Assembly: GCF_002266435.3 (NCBI RefSeq)
Contig: NZ_CP029426.2
Location: forward strand, 620,001 to 684,000
DNA length: 64,000 bases
Direction of reading: 5' to 3'
DNA from: Bradyrhizobium amphicarpaeae
GTDB lineage: Bacteria > Pseudomonadota > Alphaproteobacteria > Rhizobiales > Xanthobacteraceae
Under the pieces are notes generated by a model, which saw nothing but the letters and a program-made list of their open reading frames with translations, had not been told where the DNA came from and did no database searches. Below, in pieces: positions 28,043-36,592 of this stretch (within the stretch, counting starts at the first letter, position 1; each line of letters starts with the position of its first letter). The translations under genes were made by a program, and so were the position numbers.

Positions 28043-28900
28043 ATGGCTAACGCGTTCGTCGCAGCGTTCGAGATCCTGAGCTTCGGCGCGATCATCGTCC
28101 TGATCGTGCTGGGGCTCGGGATCATCGCCAGCATGATGGGCATCTTCAACTTCGCGCAGGGCGAGTTCGTCCTGCTCGGGGCCTACATCACCTATCTCGC
28201 CTACGCCAAGGGCCTGCCGATCTGGGCCGGAATGGTCGCGGCGCCCTTCGTGGTCGGCGCGCTCGGTTTCGTGCTGGAGGCGCTGATCATCCGCCGCTTC
28301 TACGCCGCGCCGATCGTCGCCATGCTCGGCACCTATGCGCTCGGCCTGATCATCCGCGAATCCGTGCGCGGCCTGATCGGCGGCTTCTATCTCACCGTGC
28401 CCGAACCTATCGGCGGTTCGATCGACATCGGCGCCATGCACATCTCGGCCTGGCGCTTCACCATCATCATCATCACGCTGCTGGTGATGGCCGGTTGCTA
28501 TCTCCTGCTGTCGCGCACCAACTTCGGCCTGCGCATGCGTGCCACGCTCGAAAATCCGTCGCTGGCGCGCGCGTCCGGTATTTCCACACCTCTGATGTAT
28601 GGCGCCACCTTCGCATTCGGTTCCGCGCTCGCCGGTCTTGCCGGCGCGCTGATCGTGCCGGTGTTCAGCCTCTATGCGGATCTCGGCCTGCGCTTCCTGA
28701 TCCAGGGTTTCGTCGCGGTGATGGTCGGTGGGGTCGGCTCCTTCATCGGGCCGGTCGCGGGCGCCGGCGTCATCGGCACGCTCAGCGCCGCGCTGCCGTG
28801 GATCATGGCGCCCGTTGTCGCCGACGTCCTCGTCTTCGTTCTCGCCATTGCCTTCATCAAATTCCGGCCGCAGGGCCTCATCGCTGGAAAAGGGGTTTAG
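28043..28900 (+). CDS. Branched-chain/amide ABC transporter permease (LivH type)
   Basis: 285 residues with about eight membrane helices. Family marks: GIIASMMGIFNFAQGEFVLLGAYITYL near the N terminus, GLRMRATLENPSLARASGIS (the coupling region that contacts the ATPase) and the C-terminal FQ-type ending LAIAFIKFRPQGLIAGKGV. It forms half of the inner-membrane pore of the HAAT transporter with the permease at 30128. Given the amidase and binding proteins, it probably imports a small amide or urea-like solute. Confidence 0.9.
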   Translation: MANAFVAAFEILSFGAIIVLIVLGLGIIASMMGIFNFAQGEFVLLGAYITYLAYAKGLPIWAGMVAAPFVVGALGFVLEALIIRRFYAAPIVAMLGTYALGLIIRESVRGLIGGFYLTVPEPIGGSIDIGAMHISAWRFTIIIITLLVMAGCYLLLSRTNFGLRMRATLENPSLARASGISTPLMYGATFAFGSALAGLAGALIVPVFSLYADLGLRFLIQGFVAVMVGGVGSFIGPVAGAGVIGTLSAALPWIMAPVVADVLVFVLAIAFIKFRPQGLIAGKGV

Positions 28901-28903
28901 TCC

Positions 28904-30121
28904 ATGTTTGATCGTACGCAGCTTTCACGCCGCCGTTTTCTATCCAATTTCGCCTTTGCGTCCGGTGCGGTCGCAACCGGGGTTGGATCCTGGGTGATCC
29001 CGGCGCCCTGGGCCAATGCCGCCGAAGCCCCGATCAAGGTCGGCATCGCCACCGATCTCACCGGCCCGATCGCCTACGCCGGCAACGCAGACGCCAACGT
29101 CGCGAAAATGGTGATCAAGGAGATCAACGCCGCCGGCGGCCTGCTCGGCCGTCCGCTCGAGCTCTACATCGAGGACACCGCCTCGAACGAATCCGTCGCC
29201 GTCGGCAACGTCCGCAAGCTGATCCAGCGCGACAAGGTCGACATGGTGCTGGGCGGCATCACCTCCTCGATGCGCAACGCCATCAAGGACCCGATCGTGG
29301 CGCGCGGCAAGACGCTCTACATCTATCCGCAGCTCTATGAGGGCAAGGAGTGCACGCCCTATCTGTTCTGCACCGGGCCGACTCCGGCGCAGCAATGCGA
29401 CGAATTCATTCCCTGGCTGATCAAGAACGGCGGCAAGAAGTTCGCGCTGCCGAGCGCCAATTACGTCTGGCCGCACACGCTCAACGTCTACGCCCGCAAG
29501 GTGATCGAGGCCAATGGCGGCGAGGTCGTGTTCGAGGAATACTATCCGCTCGACCAGGTCGATTTTTCCGCGACCGTCAACCGCATCATCTCCAACAAGG
29601 TCGACGTCGTCTTCAACACCGTCATTCCGCCGGGCGTCGGCCCGTTCTTCAAGCAGCTCTATGAAGCCGGCTTCCTCAAGAACGGCGGGCGCCTCGCCTG
29701 CGTCTACTACGACGAGAACACGCTCAACATCAATCAGGCCGCCGAAATCGAGGGCCTCGCCAGCTGCCTCGACTATTTCAAGGTGCTGACCAAGGAGAAC
29801 CCGTTCGACGCCAAGATCCAGGCGGCCTACGAGAAGGACTTCCCCGGCAACTTCCTGTTCGCCGCCGGCAGCGCCGCGACCGGCACCTATCGCGGCCTCA
29901 AGCTTTGGGAAGCCGCGGTGAAGGAAGCCGGCAAGGTCGACCGCGATTCGGTTGCGGCCGCGCTCGACCATGCCAAGATCGCCGAAGGTCCGGGCGGGCC
30001 GGCCGAGATGGTGCCGGGCAAACGTCACTGCAAGATGAAGATGTATACCGCGGTCGCCAAGGCCGGGAGCTACGAGATCGTCGGCCGCAGCAACGGGCTC
30101 GTCGATCCCAAGGAATGCTAA
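28904..30121 (+). CDS. Tat-exported HAAT solute-binding protein
   Basis: 405 residues. Twin-arginine signal SRRRFLSNFAFASGAVATGVGSWVIPAPWANAAEA, then VGIATDLTGPIAYAGNADANVAKMVIKEINAAGGLLGRPLELYIEDTASNESVAVGNVRKLIQRDKVDMVLGG, a typical Peripla_BP_6 N lobe. It starts three bases after the LivH-type permease and is followed six bases later by the LivM-type permease, so it is the dedicated periplasmic receptor of this transporter. This makes two binding proteins of this fold in the operon; the first, at 25154, lacks an export signal. Confidence 0.92.
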   Translation: MFDRTQLSRRRFLSNFAFASGAVATGVGSWVIPAPWANAAEAPIKVGIATDLTGPIAYAGNADANVAKMVIKEINAAGGLLGRPLELYIEDTASNESVAVGNVRKLIQRDKVDMVLGGITSSMRNAIKDPIVARGKTLYIYPQLYEGKECTPYLFCTGPTPAQQCDEFIPWLIKNGGKKFALPSANYVWPHTLNVYARKVIEANGGEVVFEEYYPLDQVDFSATVNRIISNKVDVVFNTVIPPGVGPFFKQLYEAGFLKNGGRLACVYYDENTLNINQAAEIEGLASCLDYFKVLTKENPFDAKIQAAYEKDFPGNFLFAAGSAATGTYRGLKLWEAAVKEAGKVDRDSVAAALDHAKIAEGPGGPAEMVPGKRHCKMKMYTAVAKAGSYEIVGRSNGLVDPKEC

Positions 30122-30127
30122 AGCGGA

Positions 30128-31252
30128 ATGCCGAAGTCGATGGGTGCAGTGAAACAGGCGATCCCCGCCGCAATCGGCGGGGAGCCGGACGTCGCCATGG
30201 CTAGCAGCGGGACGGCGAAGCAAAAATCGACGCGGAAAATCCTGCCGGTCGTCGAGGGCATCGTGCTGGTCGCGGCGCTGCTCGCGCCGTTGCTGCTGCA
30301 GGACTATCTCACGGTGTTCGCGACGCGCGTGATCATCCTGGCGCTGTTCGCGCTGTCGTTCGACCTGGTCTGGGGCTATGCCGGCATCATGAGCTTCGGC
30401 CAGGCCCTGTTTTTCGGCTCGGCCGGCTATGGCGTGGCGCTGCTCGCGCGCGACCTCGACATCACCAACATCTTCCTGGTGCTGCCCGCGGGCACGCTGA
30501 TCGGCCTCACCTTCGCGTTGCTGCTGGGCGGTTTCCTGCTGCTGGGCCGGCATCCCTCCAGCGTGATCTTCGTGTCGCTGGGCACGCTGACCGGCTCCTA
30601 CGCTGCCGATCGCCTGGCGCGCGGCTGGTATTATCTCGGCGGCCAGAACGGCATTCCCTCGATCGCGCCGATGTCGCTCGGTTCCTACGAATTCACCGAA
30701 GGCCCCGCCTTCTATTATCTCGTGCTCGGCATCCTCGTTGTGGTCTATCTGCTCTGCCGCTTCCTGGTGCGATCGCAATTTGGGCTGGCGCTCGCCGGCC
30801 TGCGCGAGAACGAGCAGCGCATCGCCTTCTTCGGCTACAAGGCGCAGCACCTGAAGGCGATCATCTTCGCCATCGGCGGCGCCGTTGCGGGGATGGCGGG
30901 CAGCCTCTACGCCTTCCACGAAGGCTTCGTCTGGCCCAACATGGTCGGCGTCGTGGTCTCGACGCAAGTGGTGCTCTATGTGCTGTTCGGCGGCTCCGGT
31001 ACGCTGATCGGTGCCGTCATCGGAGCCGTGATCGTCGAGGGCGTCAGCTTCTGGCTGTCGGACAATTACCGCGATATCTGGCCGATCATTCTCGGCGTGC
31101 TGCTGCTGCTGGTGATCCTGTTCCGGCCGCTCGGCCTGATCAGCTTCGTGCTCGGCGAGCGCGAGCGGGTAGGCAGCTTCGGTGCGAAACCCAAGGAGAA
31201 CGTCAAGGAAAACGTCAAGGAAGACGTCAAGGAGAAGCGCAATGCTCCTTGA
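30128..31252 (+). CDS. Branched-chain/amide ABC transporter permease (LivM type)
   Basis: 374 residues; ATGs at 30140 and 30197 are alternative starts. About nine to ten membrane helices. LivM hallmarks: LFALSFDLVWGYAGIMSFGQALFFGSAGYGVALL and SQFGLALAGLRENEQRIAFFGYKAQHLKAIIFAIGGAVAGMAGSLYAFHEGFVWP. The C-terminal tail is charged and repetitive (KENVKENVKEDVKEKRN), an in-frame tandem repeat of about four residues. The ATG of the next ATPase gene lies inside this repeat-bearing end (11-base overlap), suggesting translational coupling. Confidence 0.9.
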   Translation: MPKSMGAVKQAIPAAIGGEPDVAMASSGTAKQKSTRKILPVVEGIVLVAALLAPLLLQDYLTVFATRVIILALFALSFDLVWGYAGIMSFGQALFFGSAGYGVALLARDLDITNIFLVLPAGTLIGLTFALLLGGFLLLGRHPSSVIFVSLGTLTGSYAADRLARGWYYLGGQNGIPSIAPMSLGSYEFTEGPAFYYLVLGILVVVYLLCRFLVRSQFGLALAGLRENEQRIAFFGYKAQHLKAIIFAIGGAVAGMAGSLYAFHEGFVWPNMVGVVVSTQVVLYVLFGGSGTLIGAVIGAVIVEGVSFWLSDNYRDIWPIILGVLLLLVILFRPLGLISFVLGERERVGSFGAKPKENVKENVKEDVKEKRNAP

Positions 31253-31973
31253 AGCCGCCGGCATTACCAAGATCTTCGGCAAGCTCACCGCCCTCGACGG
31301 CGCAGCCCTCACCGTCGGCGCCAACGAATTCCACGGCCTGATCGGCCCGAACGGCTCCGGCAAGAGCACGCTGATGAAGTGCATCGCCGGCGCCGAGGTG
31401 CCGACCACCGGCAAGGTCTCCTTCGTCAACACCGACATCACCGCGTTCACGCCGACCGAGCGCGCCCGTGCCGGGATGAGCCTGAAATTCCAGATCACAT
31501 CCGTGCTGCCGTCGCTGACGCTGTACGACAATATCCTGCTCGCGCTGCAGGCGCAGTCCTCGCTGATCGACCTGTTGTTCTCGCGCACGCGGGATGCGCT
31601 GCACGAGCAGGTCATGACCATGCTGACGCAATTCCGCCTCGCCGATCGCGCCTTCGAGCCCGCTGCTGCGCTGTCGCACGGCCAGCAGCAATGGCTGGAG
31701 ATCGCTATGGCGCTGGCCGGCAAGCCGAAGCTGCTGCTGCTCGACGAGCCGACCGGCGGCATGAGCCTCGAGGAGCGCCGCGTCACCGGCGAGTTGCTGC
31801 AGCCGATCAAGCAGCATTGCTCGCTCGTCATCGTCGAGCACGACCTCGATTTCATCCGCGACATCTGCGATCGCCTCACCGTGCTCGACCAGGGCAAGGT
31901 GCTGGCATCGGGCACGGTGTCGGAGATCCAGGCCAACAAGGCCGTCCAGGAGATTTATCTGCGCCGTGCCTGA
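31242..31973 (+). CDS. HAAT ABC transporter ATPase (LivG type)
   Basis: 243 residues from the ATG at 31242. Walker A GPNGSGKST (about 35-43), an LSHGQQQWLEIAMAL signature (LSHGQ) and Walker B LLLLDEPTGGM are complete, followed by the H-loop in VIVEHDLDFIRDICDRL. It energises uptake together with the LivF-type partner. The start overlaps the LivM-type gene by 11 bases and the stop overlaps the next gene by 8 bases. Confidence 0.93.
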   Translation: MLLEAAGITKIFGKLTALDGAALTVGANEFHGLIGPNGSGKSTLMKCIAGAEVPTTGKVSFVNTDITAFTPTERARAGMSLKFQITSVLPSLTLYDNILLALQAQSSLIDLLFSRTRDALHEQVMTMLTQFRLADRAFEPAAALSHGQQQWLEIAMALAGKPKLLLLDEPTGGMSLEERRVTGELLQPIKQHCSLVIVEHDLDFIRDICDRLTVLDQGKVLASGTVSEIQANKAVQEIYLRRA

Positions 31974-32661
31974 ATTTTTGGACATCAAGCATCTCGACGC
32001 CGGCTATGGCCGCAGCCAGGTCCTGTTCGACGTCACGCTCGGCATTCCCTGGCGCGGCGGCGTCGCCGTGCTCGGGCGCAACGGCGCCGGCAAGACCACG
32101 CTGATGAAGACCATCGTCGGCGAGCTGCCGGCGTGGAAGGGCGAGGTCGCCTTCGACGGCCGCGACATCAGCCGCCGCGCCACCCAGGAGCGCGTTCGCG
32201 CCGGCATCGGCTACGTGCCGCAGGAGCATTCGGTGTTCGCGCGCCTGTCGGTGCGCGACAATCTCGCCGTCGGCTCGCTTGCGAGCAGCAAGGCCGACGC
32301 CGTCGACCACGTGCTGACGATCTTCCCCAAGCTCGGCCAGCGCCTCGACCAGCCCGCCGGCACGCTGTCCGGTGGCGAGCGCAAGATGCTCGCGATCGGC
32401 CGTGCCCTGCTCGGCGATCCCAAACTGCTGCTGCTGGACGAGCCGACCGAAGGCGTCTGGATCGGCGTCATCGAAGAGATCACCGAGCGCCTGATCGAGC
32501 TCGCCAAGACCATCGCCGTCATCATCGTCGAGCAGCACCTCGACCTCGCGCTGCGCGTCGCCGATTACGCCTATGTGCTCGACCGCGGCCGCGTCGCGCT
32601 GCAGGGGCAGGCAGGAGAGGTGAGGGACAATCCGGAGCTGGTGCGGTATCTGGCGCCGTAG
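31966..32661 (+). CDS. HAAT ABC transporter ATPase (LivF type)
   Basis: 231 residues from a GTG. Walker A VLGRNGAGKTTLM, signature LSGGERKMLAIGRAL, Walker B LLLLDEPTEGV and H-loop VIIVEQHLDLALRVADYAYVLDRGRV. Last gene of the seven-gene amide operon (25154-32661); it is followed by the repeat at 32671. Confidence 0.93.
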   Translation: MPEFLDIKHLDAGYGRSQVLFDVTLGIPWRGGVAVLGRNGAGKTTLMKTIVGELPAWKGEVAFDGRDISRRATQERVRAGIGYVPQEHSVFARLSVRDNLAVGSLASSKADAVDHVLTIFPKLGQRLDQPAGTLSGGERKMLAIGRALLGDPKLLLLDEPTEGVWIGVIEEITERLIELAKTIAVIIVEQHLDLALRVADYAYVLDRGRVALQGQAGEVRDNPELVRYLAP

Positions 32662-32670
32662 CTCAGCTGC

Positions 32671-32746
32671 CGTAGCCCGCATGAGCGCAGCGACATGCGG
32701 GGACGCCGGCCACGGTCCCGGATGTCGCTGCGCTCATCCGGGCTGC
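32671..32746. repeat. Palindromic repeat, GTAGCCCGGATGAGCG type, copy 1
   Basis: Arms CGTAGCCCGCATGAGCGCAG and CTGCGCTCATCCGGGC form an imperfect hairpin. It matches 37742-37825. It sits just after the amide operon and could act as transcript end protection. Confidence 0.7.
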
Positions 32747-32808
32747 ACGCTATGAGCGATATTGCTTCGGCTCAAGCCAGGGCGGACGCAGCGTCAATCA
32801 TTGCCTCT

Positions 32809-33012
32809 CTATGCGGGAAGTCGCGACCGGTAGGGCGCGGTCAGGAGCAGCATGAAAAGCGCTCGTTCGGCTTGGTACTTTGCGGCGTGTCGGCTTGATT
32901 CCCGCCCCCGTACCACGACCGCACCTTCGCTGGTGCAGACGCTCCAGCCCCATCTCTTTCGCTTGCGCTGCACCAATGCCACTTCGAACGTCGGAAACTC
33001 CGGTCTGACCAT
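32809..33012 (-). CDS. Small basic hypothetical protein
   Basis: 67 residues from the ATG at 33012. MVRPEFPTFEVALVQRKRKRWGWSVCTSEGAVVVRGRESSRHAAKYQAERALFMLLLTAPYR belongs, from memory, to a small family frequent in Bradyrhizobium with several paralogs per genome. A beta-rich N-terminal half is followed by an amphipathic helix. No function is known. The frame extends upstream to 33156, but the shared part begins at this Met. Confidence 0.6.
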   Translation of the reverse strand: MVRPEFPTFEVALVQRKRKRWGWSVCTSEGAVVVRGRESSRHAAKYQAERALFMLLLTAPYRSRLPA

Positions 33013-33179
33013 TGTCGCCGCTTCTCGCTTTGCATCCAACCGGACAAATTTGAACCCGGAGGTTCGACCCCTGTCTTCACCCGTTTGGGTGAAGGATGGC
33101 TTGCGCATGCCTAGGCAGGGTCCGGTCTGGGCGATGGGGCGTAAGGGGATGAGCAATGTGTCTGCGGATTGATAAGAGT

Positions 33180-34277
33180 CTAACCGCCGCGCAACGCCTT
33201 GCCAGCGAGCAAGCTGACGAGCTCCTGCTGACGGGAAAGGCCGGTCTTCGAAAGCACGGCTTTGAGCTGCGTGCGCACCGTCTCTCGCGTTACGCCGATT
33301 TTTGCTGCGAGTGCATCGATCGATCCGGCCTGTGCAACTCCACGTGCGACCTGGGCCTCTGCCGGCGTCAGGTCGAACAGCCCTTGCAGGACTTCCGCAC
33401 TCGGTACCGCGCCGCGATCGACGGGTGTCACGATAAGCATGAAGGTGGCCTGCGTGAAGATATCGCGTGCCGATCCGCGCACCGGGACGACATGCAGGAC
33501 CATCGGTACGCGGTCCATCGCCGCTGCGATGGCGAGGGACCTGACGGGCCGGCTGTTGCCAACGAACGGGGTCCCCAGCGCCTCCAGGAACAATCCGTCC
33601 GCAGTGACATCGGTCAGAGTCAATCGCTCTGCGCGGTCCTGGAAGAGCGACGGCATCAGCGCCTCGAACAGGGCGTTCGCCGCGAGCAACTTGCCACCTT
33701 CGCGCAATATTGCTCCGGGCAGTCCAATGGCCTGCAATGCATCGGCTTGCGCGCGCGCCCGTTCAAAGCCAAGGCGGTTTGCAGTCAAGGACGCCCGAGC
33801 CAGATGAGGCCTCAGGCCATCGAGGAACGAGACGATGTCGCGCGGCACAGGTCCGTTGTCTTGATGTCGCGGCATGACGATCGCAATCGAATCGCCGCTC
33901 GGTATCGAGATGATGGTCCCGGCCCTGTAGCCGATACCGTGCCTGCGGTAGAAATCGCAGTAGACGCCATTGGTCGCGATTTCCTCCTCCGATAGAAGGT
34001 CTCCATCATTGAGGAAGCCGGCGTAGTCGAGAGCGGCGGCACGCGGCAGCAGCGGATCGCGCTCGCTCCATCCCTCTTGCAAGAAAAGACGCATGGTCTG
34101 GTCGTGATTGACAGAATTGATCCCGCTGACATAGCCGTCGCGTACCGCGAAAAGCAGTCCGCCATTGCCGCCGATGGCGTTCCCGATTTCATTGAGAACC
34201 TCGGGCCACAAAGACGGTATGAGCCCCGCCTCGTAGATGCGGTCAATCAGATGATCGAGATGCTCAAATCCACTCAT
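33180..34277 (-). CDS. LuxR-type helix-turn-helix transcriptional regulator
   Basis: 365 residues. The C-terminal 65 residues are a LuxR/GerE HTH (FDLTPAEAQVARGVAQAGSIDALAAKIGVTRETVRTQLKAVLSKTGLSRQQELVSLL). The N-terminal 290 residues form a sensor-like region with PAS-type elements (IPSGDSIAIVMPRHQ; LGLPGAILREGGKLLAANALFEALMP). No receiver phosphorylation site or autoinducer-binding domain is recognisable, so the signal is unknown. Similar GAF/PAS-LuxR proteins are abundant in Bradyrhizobium. It is monocistronic as far as visible; neighbours give no clue to targets. Confidence 0.85.
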   Translation of the reverse strand: MSGFEHLDHLIDRIYEAGLIPSLWPEVLNEIGNAIGGNGGLLFAVRDGYVSGINSVNHDQTMRLFLQEGWSERDPLLPRAAALDYAGFLNDGDLLSEEEIATNGVYCDFYRRHGIGYRAGTIISIPSGDSIAIVMPRHQDNGPVPRDIVSFLDGLRPHLARASLTANRLGFERARAQADALQAIGLPGAILREGGKLLAANALFEALMPSLFQDRAERLTLTDVTADGLFLEALGTPFVGNSRPVRSLAIAAAMDRVPMVLHVVPVRGSARDIFTQATFMLIVTPVDRGAVPSAEVLQGLFDLTPAEAQVARGVAQAGSIDALAAKIGVTRETVRTQLKAVLSKTGLSRQQELVSLLAGKALRGG

Positions 34278-34614
34278 GCACAGCGCGAAAGAGCCAATCT
34301 CGCGACTATAGCGGGGTGACCGGGCGACGCAATCCGGGCACGTCGAGAGGAGCGCCGGATCCTTTTAGGGAACCAATCGGTTCCTCAACCTCACCATGGG
34401 CGACTTGTCGGAGGCGGACGCGTTCGAACTTCACGACGAACTTTTCTCCGGCACTTACCAAGTCGCGATCTCTTGCACCCCGCTCTGCGGGATCAACTTC
34501 CCAACAGGCTGGCGGATCGCAGGCGGCTATTGCAGCGGCGAGCCCTTAGGTGGGGACGGGCAAACAGCACGGCGTGCTTGGCTTACTCCGGAAGGCGCGG
34601 GATCGCCGCAACGT
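34278..34614. other. Intergenic region without a convincing gene
   Basis: About 340 bases. A plus-strand frame is open from 34396, but it has no recognisable motif, no clear Shine-Dalgarno, and it runs through the antisense of the L,D-transpeptidase gene. It may be a decayed remnant. The GC is somewhat lower than the neighbours. Confidence 0.4.
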
Positions 34615-36168
34615 CTACTTCATCGCCCCGAAGCGGCTGTCGAACGAGTTCGACGACACCACCGGCGCGGCGCCCATGATCTGCGTGGCTTCACCTGCGC
34701 CATCCGACACGGATGGTTTCAGCGCGGGCCGCGTCTGGGCAAGGCGGGTGTCGGGCTTTGCCGGCTCGGCGGGTTTGGCGGCTGCGGTCGCGGCCGGCTT
34801 CGGCGCTTCCTTCTTGTCATGCCCCGGCACGAACCGGGTCACGGCGGCCTTCAGCCGTGATGCGGCGGTCGGCGGCGTCACGGGCGCGGCTGCCGGGGCC
34901 ACGGACGCCGTGGCTTGCGGCGGCGGGGTGGTCGCGGTCGTCTCAGACGAGCCCATGCCCATCTTGCGGCCGAGGTTGGAGAAGAAGCCGCCGGACTTCT
35001 CGGCGGGCTGAGCCGTGGCGACGCGGCTGCTCGCGGGCGGGCTGACGGCGACGACCGGTTCTTCCTGCGGCGCAGGCGCGGACGCTACGCTGTCGAGATT
35101 CGGCTTGGGCGGATTGACGTGGCCGGGGATCGTGCCCGGCGCCTTGGCCATCGCCAGCATCTGCAGCGTGGTGCCTTCGGCGCCCTCGGACAGGCCGGTC
35201 GAGCCTTCCGGAATCTTCGCGGCGAAGATCTTGTTCATGCCGCCGTCGATGCCGGTGTTCATGCGCGCCACCGGCGTGCCCTTGGCGACCAGCTTGGCGT
35301 ATTCCGCCTCGTCCCTGGCTTGCTTGCCGCGCACGGCGGCGACGACGTCCTCGGGAATCACATAGGCCGGGCACTTCGCCGAGGCGTCGAACACCGGGTC
35401 GCGCTTCGCATCGGGCGCGCGGGTCGCGTCGAAGACATATTTCTTCTCGCAGAAATCGACCTTCGGCTCCTGCCGCGTCACCTCGAAATGATCATAGCCT
35501 TCCTTGATCATCTTCCAGAACGGCATGTTCGGATTGTTGCGGTGCTTGGCCATGTTCACCGGCGTCATCCTGAACGGATAGGCCTGCAGCTGGAACGCCT
35601 TCTGGCCGCCGAAGAAGGACTCGCGGCCGAGCGAATAGATCTCCGCGATCTGCTCGTCCGTCATCGCGTAACAGCCACGCGACGAGCAGTCGCCGTGCAC
35701 CATCAGCTGCGAGCCGGTGCGACCCAGCGCCTTGTCGAACGCGTTCGGATAGCCGGTGTTGAACGAGAGGTAGTAGGCCGATTGCGGATTCATCTGGCTC
35801 GGATTGATCGAGTAGAATCCCTCCGGCGCCTGGCGGTCGCCTTCGCGCACCTTGGGGCCGAGATCGCCCGACCAGCGGCAGATCGGATAGGTCTTGAGCA
35901 GCGCGAACTGGCCGTTGCGGGCCTGCTTCCAGACCTCGAGCTCGGCCTCCTGCTTGAACAGGCGCACCAGGATCGGCGATTGCAGATCCATGTCCTTCTC
36001 GACCATCGCGGCGAGCAGCTTCGGCGGCACGGGCTGGTTGGCCTTGGCGTTGTTCGCGAGCGACACCTGGTCGGTGTCGCAGCCGGCCAGCATCACGCTG
36101 GCCGTCATCAGCGCAACCGAAGCCAAAAGCGCGCGAGCAAGCGGACGAGAAATCAAGACGAACCCCAC
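34615..36168 (-). CDS. L,D-transpeptidase (YkuD/YafK-like) lipoprotein
   Basis: 517 residues from a GTG at 36168; a TTG ten codons earlier is an alternative. The N terminus is a lipoprotein signal with lipobox L-A-G-C. The catalytic YkuD motif is HGDCSSRGCYAMTDEQIAEIYSLG, with the active cysteine in SSRGCYAM. The catalytic domain covers about 60-300, and the C-terminal 200 residues are Pro/Ala/Lys-rich and probably disordered. It is expected to form 3-3 peptidoglycan cross-links or anchor proteins in the periplasm, like the E. coli YafK (DpaA) group. No operon partner is seen. Confidence 0.85.
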   Translation of the reverse strand: MGFVLISRPLARALLASVALMTASVMLAGCDTDQVSLANNAKANQPVPPKLLAAMVEKDMDLQSPILVRLFKQEAELEVWKQARNGQFALLKTYPICRWSGDLGPKVREGDRQAPEGFYSINPSQMNPQSAYYLSFNTGYPNAFDKALGRTGSQLMVHGDCSSRGCYAMTDEQIAEIYSLGRESFFGGQKAFQLQAYPFRMTPVNMAKHRNNPNMPFWKMIKEGYDHFEVTRQEPKVDFCEKKYVFDATRAPDAKRDPVFDASAKCPAYVIPEDVVAAVRGKQARDEAEYAKLVAKGTPVARMNTGIDGGMNKIFAAKIPEGSTGLSEGAEGTTLQMLAMAKAPGTIPGHVNPPKPNLDSVASAPAPQEEPVVAVSPPASSRVATAQPAEKSGGFFSNLGRKMGMGSSETTATTPPPQATASVAPAAAPVTPPTAASRLKAAVTRFVPGHDKKEAPKPAATAAAKPAEPAKPDTRLAQTRPALKPSVSDGAGEATQIMGAAPVVSSNSFDSRFGAMK

Positions 36169-36592
36169 AGCGTGCCGGGCAGATAGCGCGAACCCCAATT
36201 CGTTTGGCGCATGATCCGACCGGCGAACCGGACCCGTCGTGACGGGCTTTGTCAGCTCACGCCCCAGCGCTATGCCCTGAAGCCATTGATTAAAATTCTA
36301 ACCTCTGGGTCATGTGGTCGCAACCCGAGCGGGGATCACGAGGCCGTTGGCCCCAAGGTGTGGTCAACAGAGACTTAAATCAGGCCGGAACTTGGGCCTT
36401 GCGGCCAAACCATTACTGAGATCGCCGATTTGGGCAAAAAAAGGGTTAACGCGGGGTTACCGGGGTGCTCGAGGGCGGTTCCGTAGGGTGGGCAAAGGCG
36501 CAAAGCGCCGTGCCCACGAGCCGGTCCTCATAGTTTGCAGTGGTGGGCACGCTTCGCTTTGCCCACCCTACGGCACCGGAACCCAGCCCGAA
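36169..36592. other. Intergenic region between accA and the transpeptidase gene
   Basis: About 420 bases. It holds the hairpin repeat 36481-36573 and an AT-richer part at 36260-36450 that probably contains the promoter of the transpeptidase gene. No gene is supported. Confidence 0.45.
36481..36573. repeat. Palindromic repeat, CCGTAGGGTGGGC type, copy 1
   Basis: Perfect 13-base outer arms (36481-36493 with 36561-36573), with inner arms GTGGGCA-type. A similar element is at 43737-43828. It lies just downstream of accA and could end its transcript. Confidence 0.75.

Noticed and set aside
34396..34860. Plus-strand open frame after the LuxR-type gene
   Set aside because: Its second half is the exact antisense of the L,D-transpeptidase gene; the first half has no known motif. 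Kept only as intergenic DNA.
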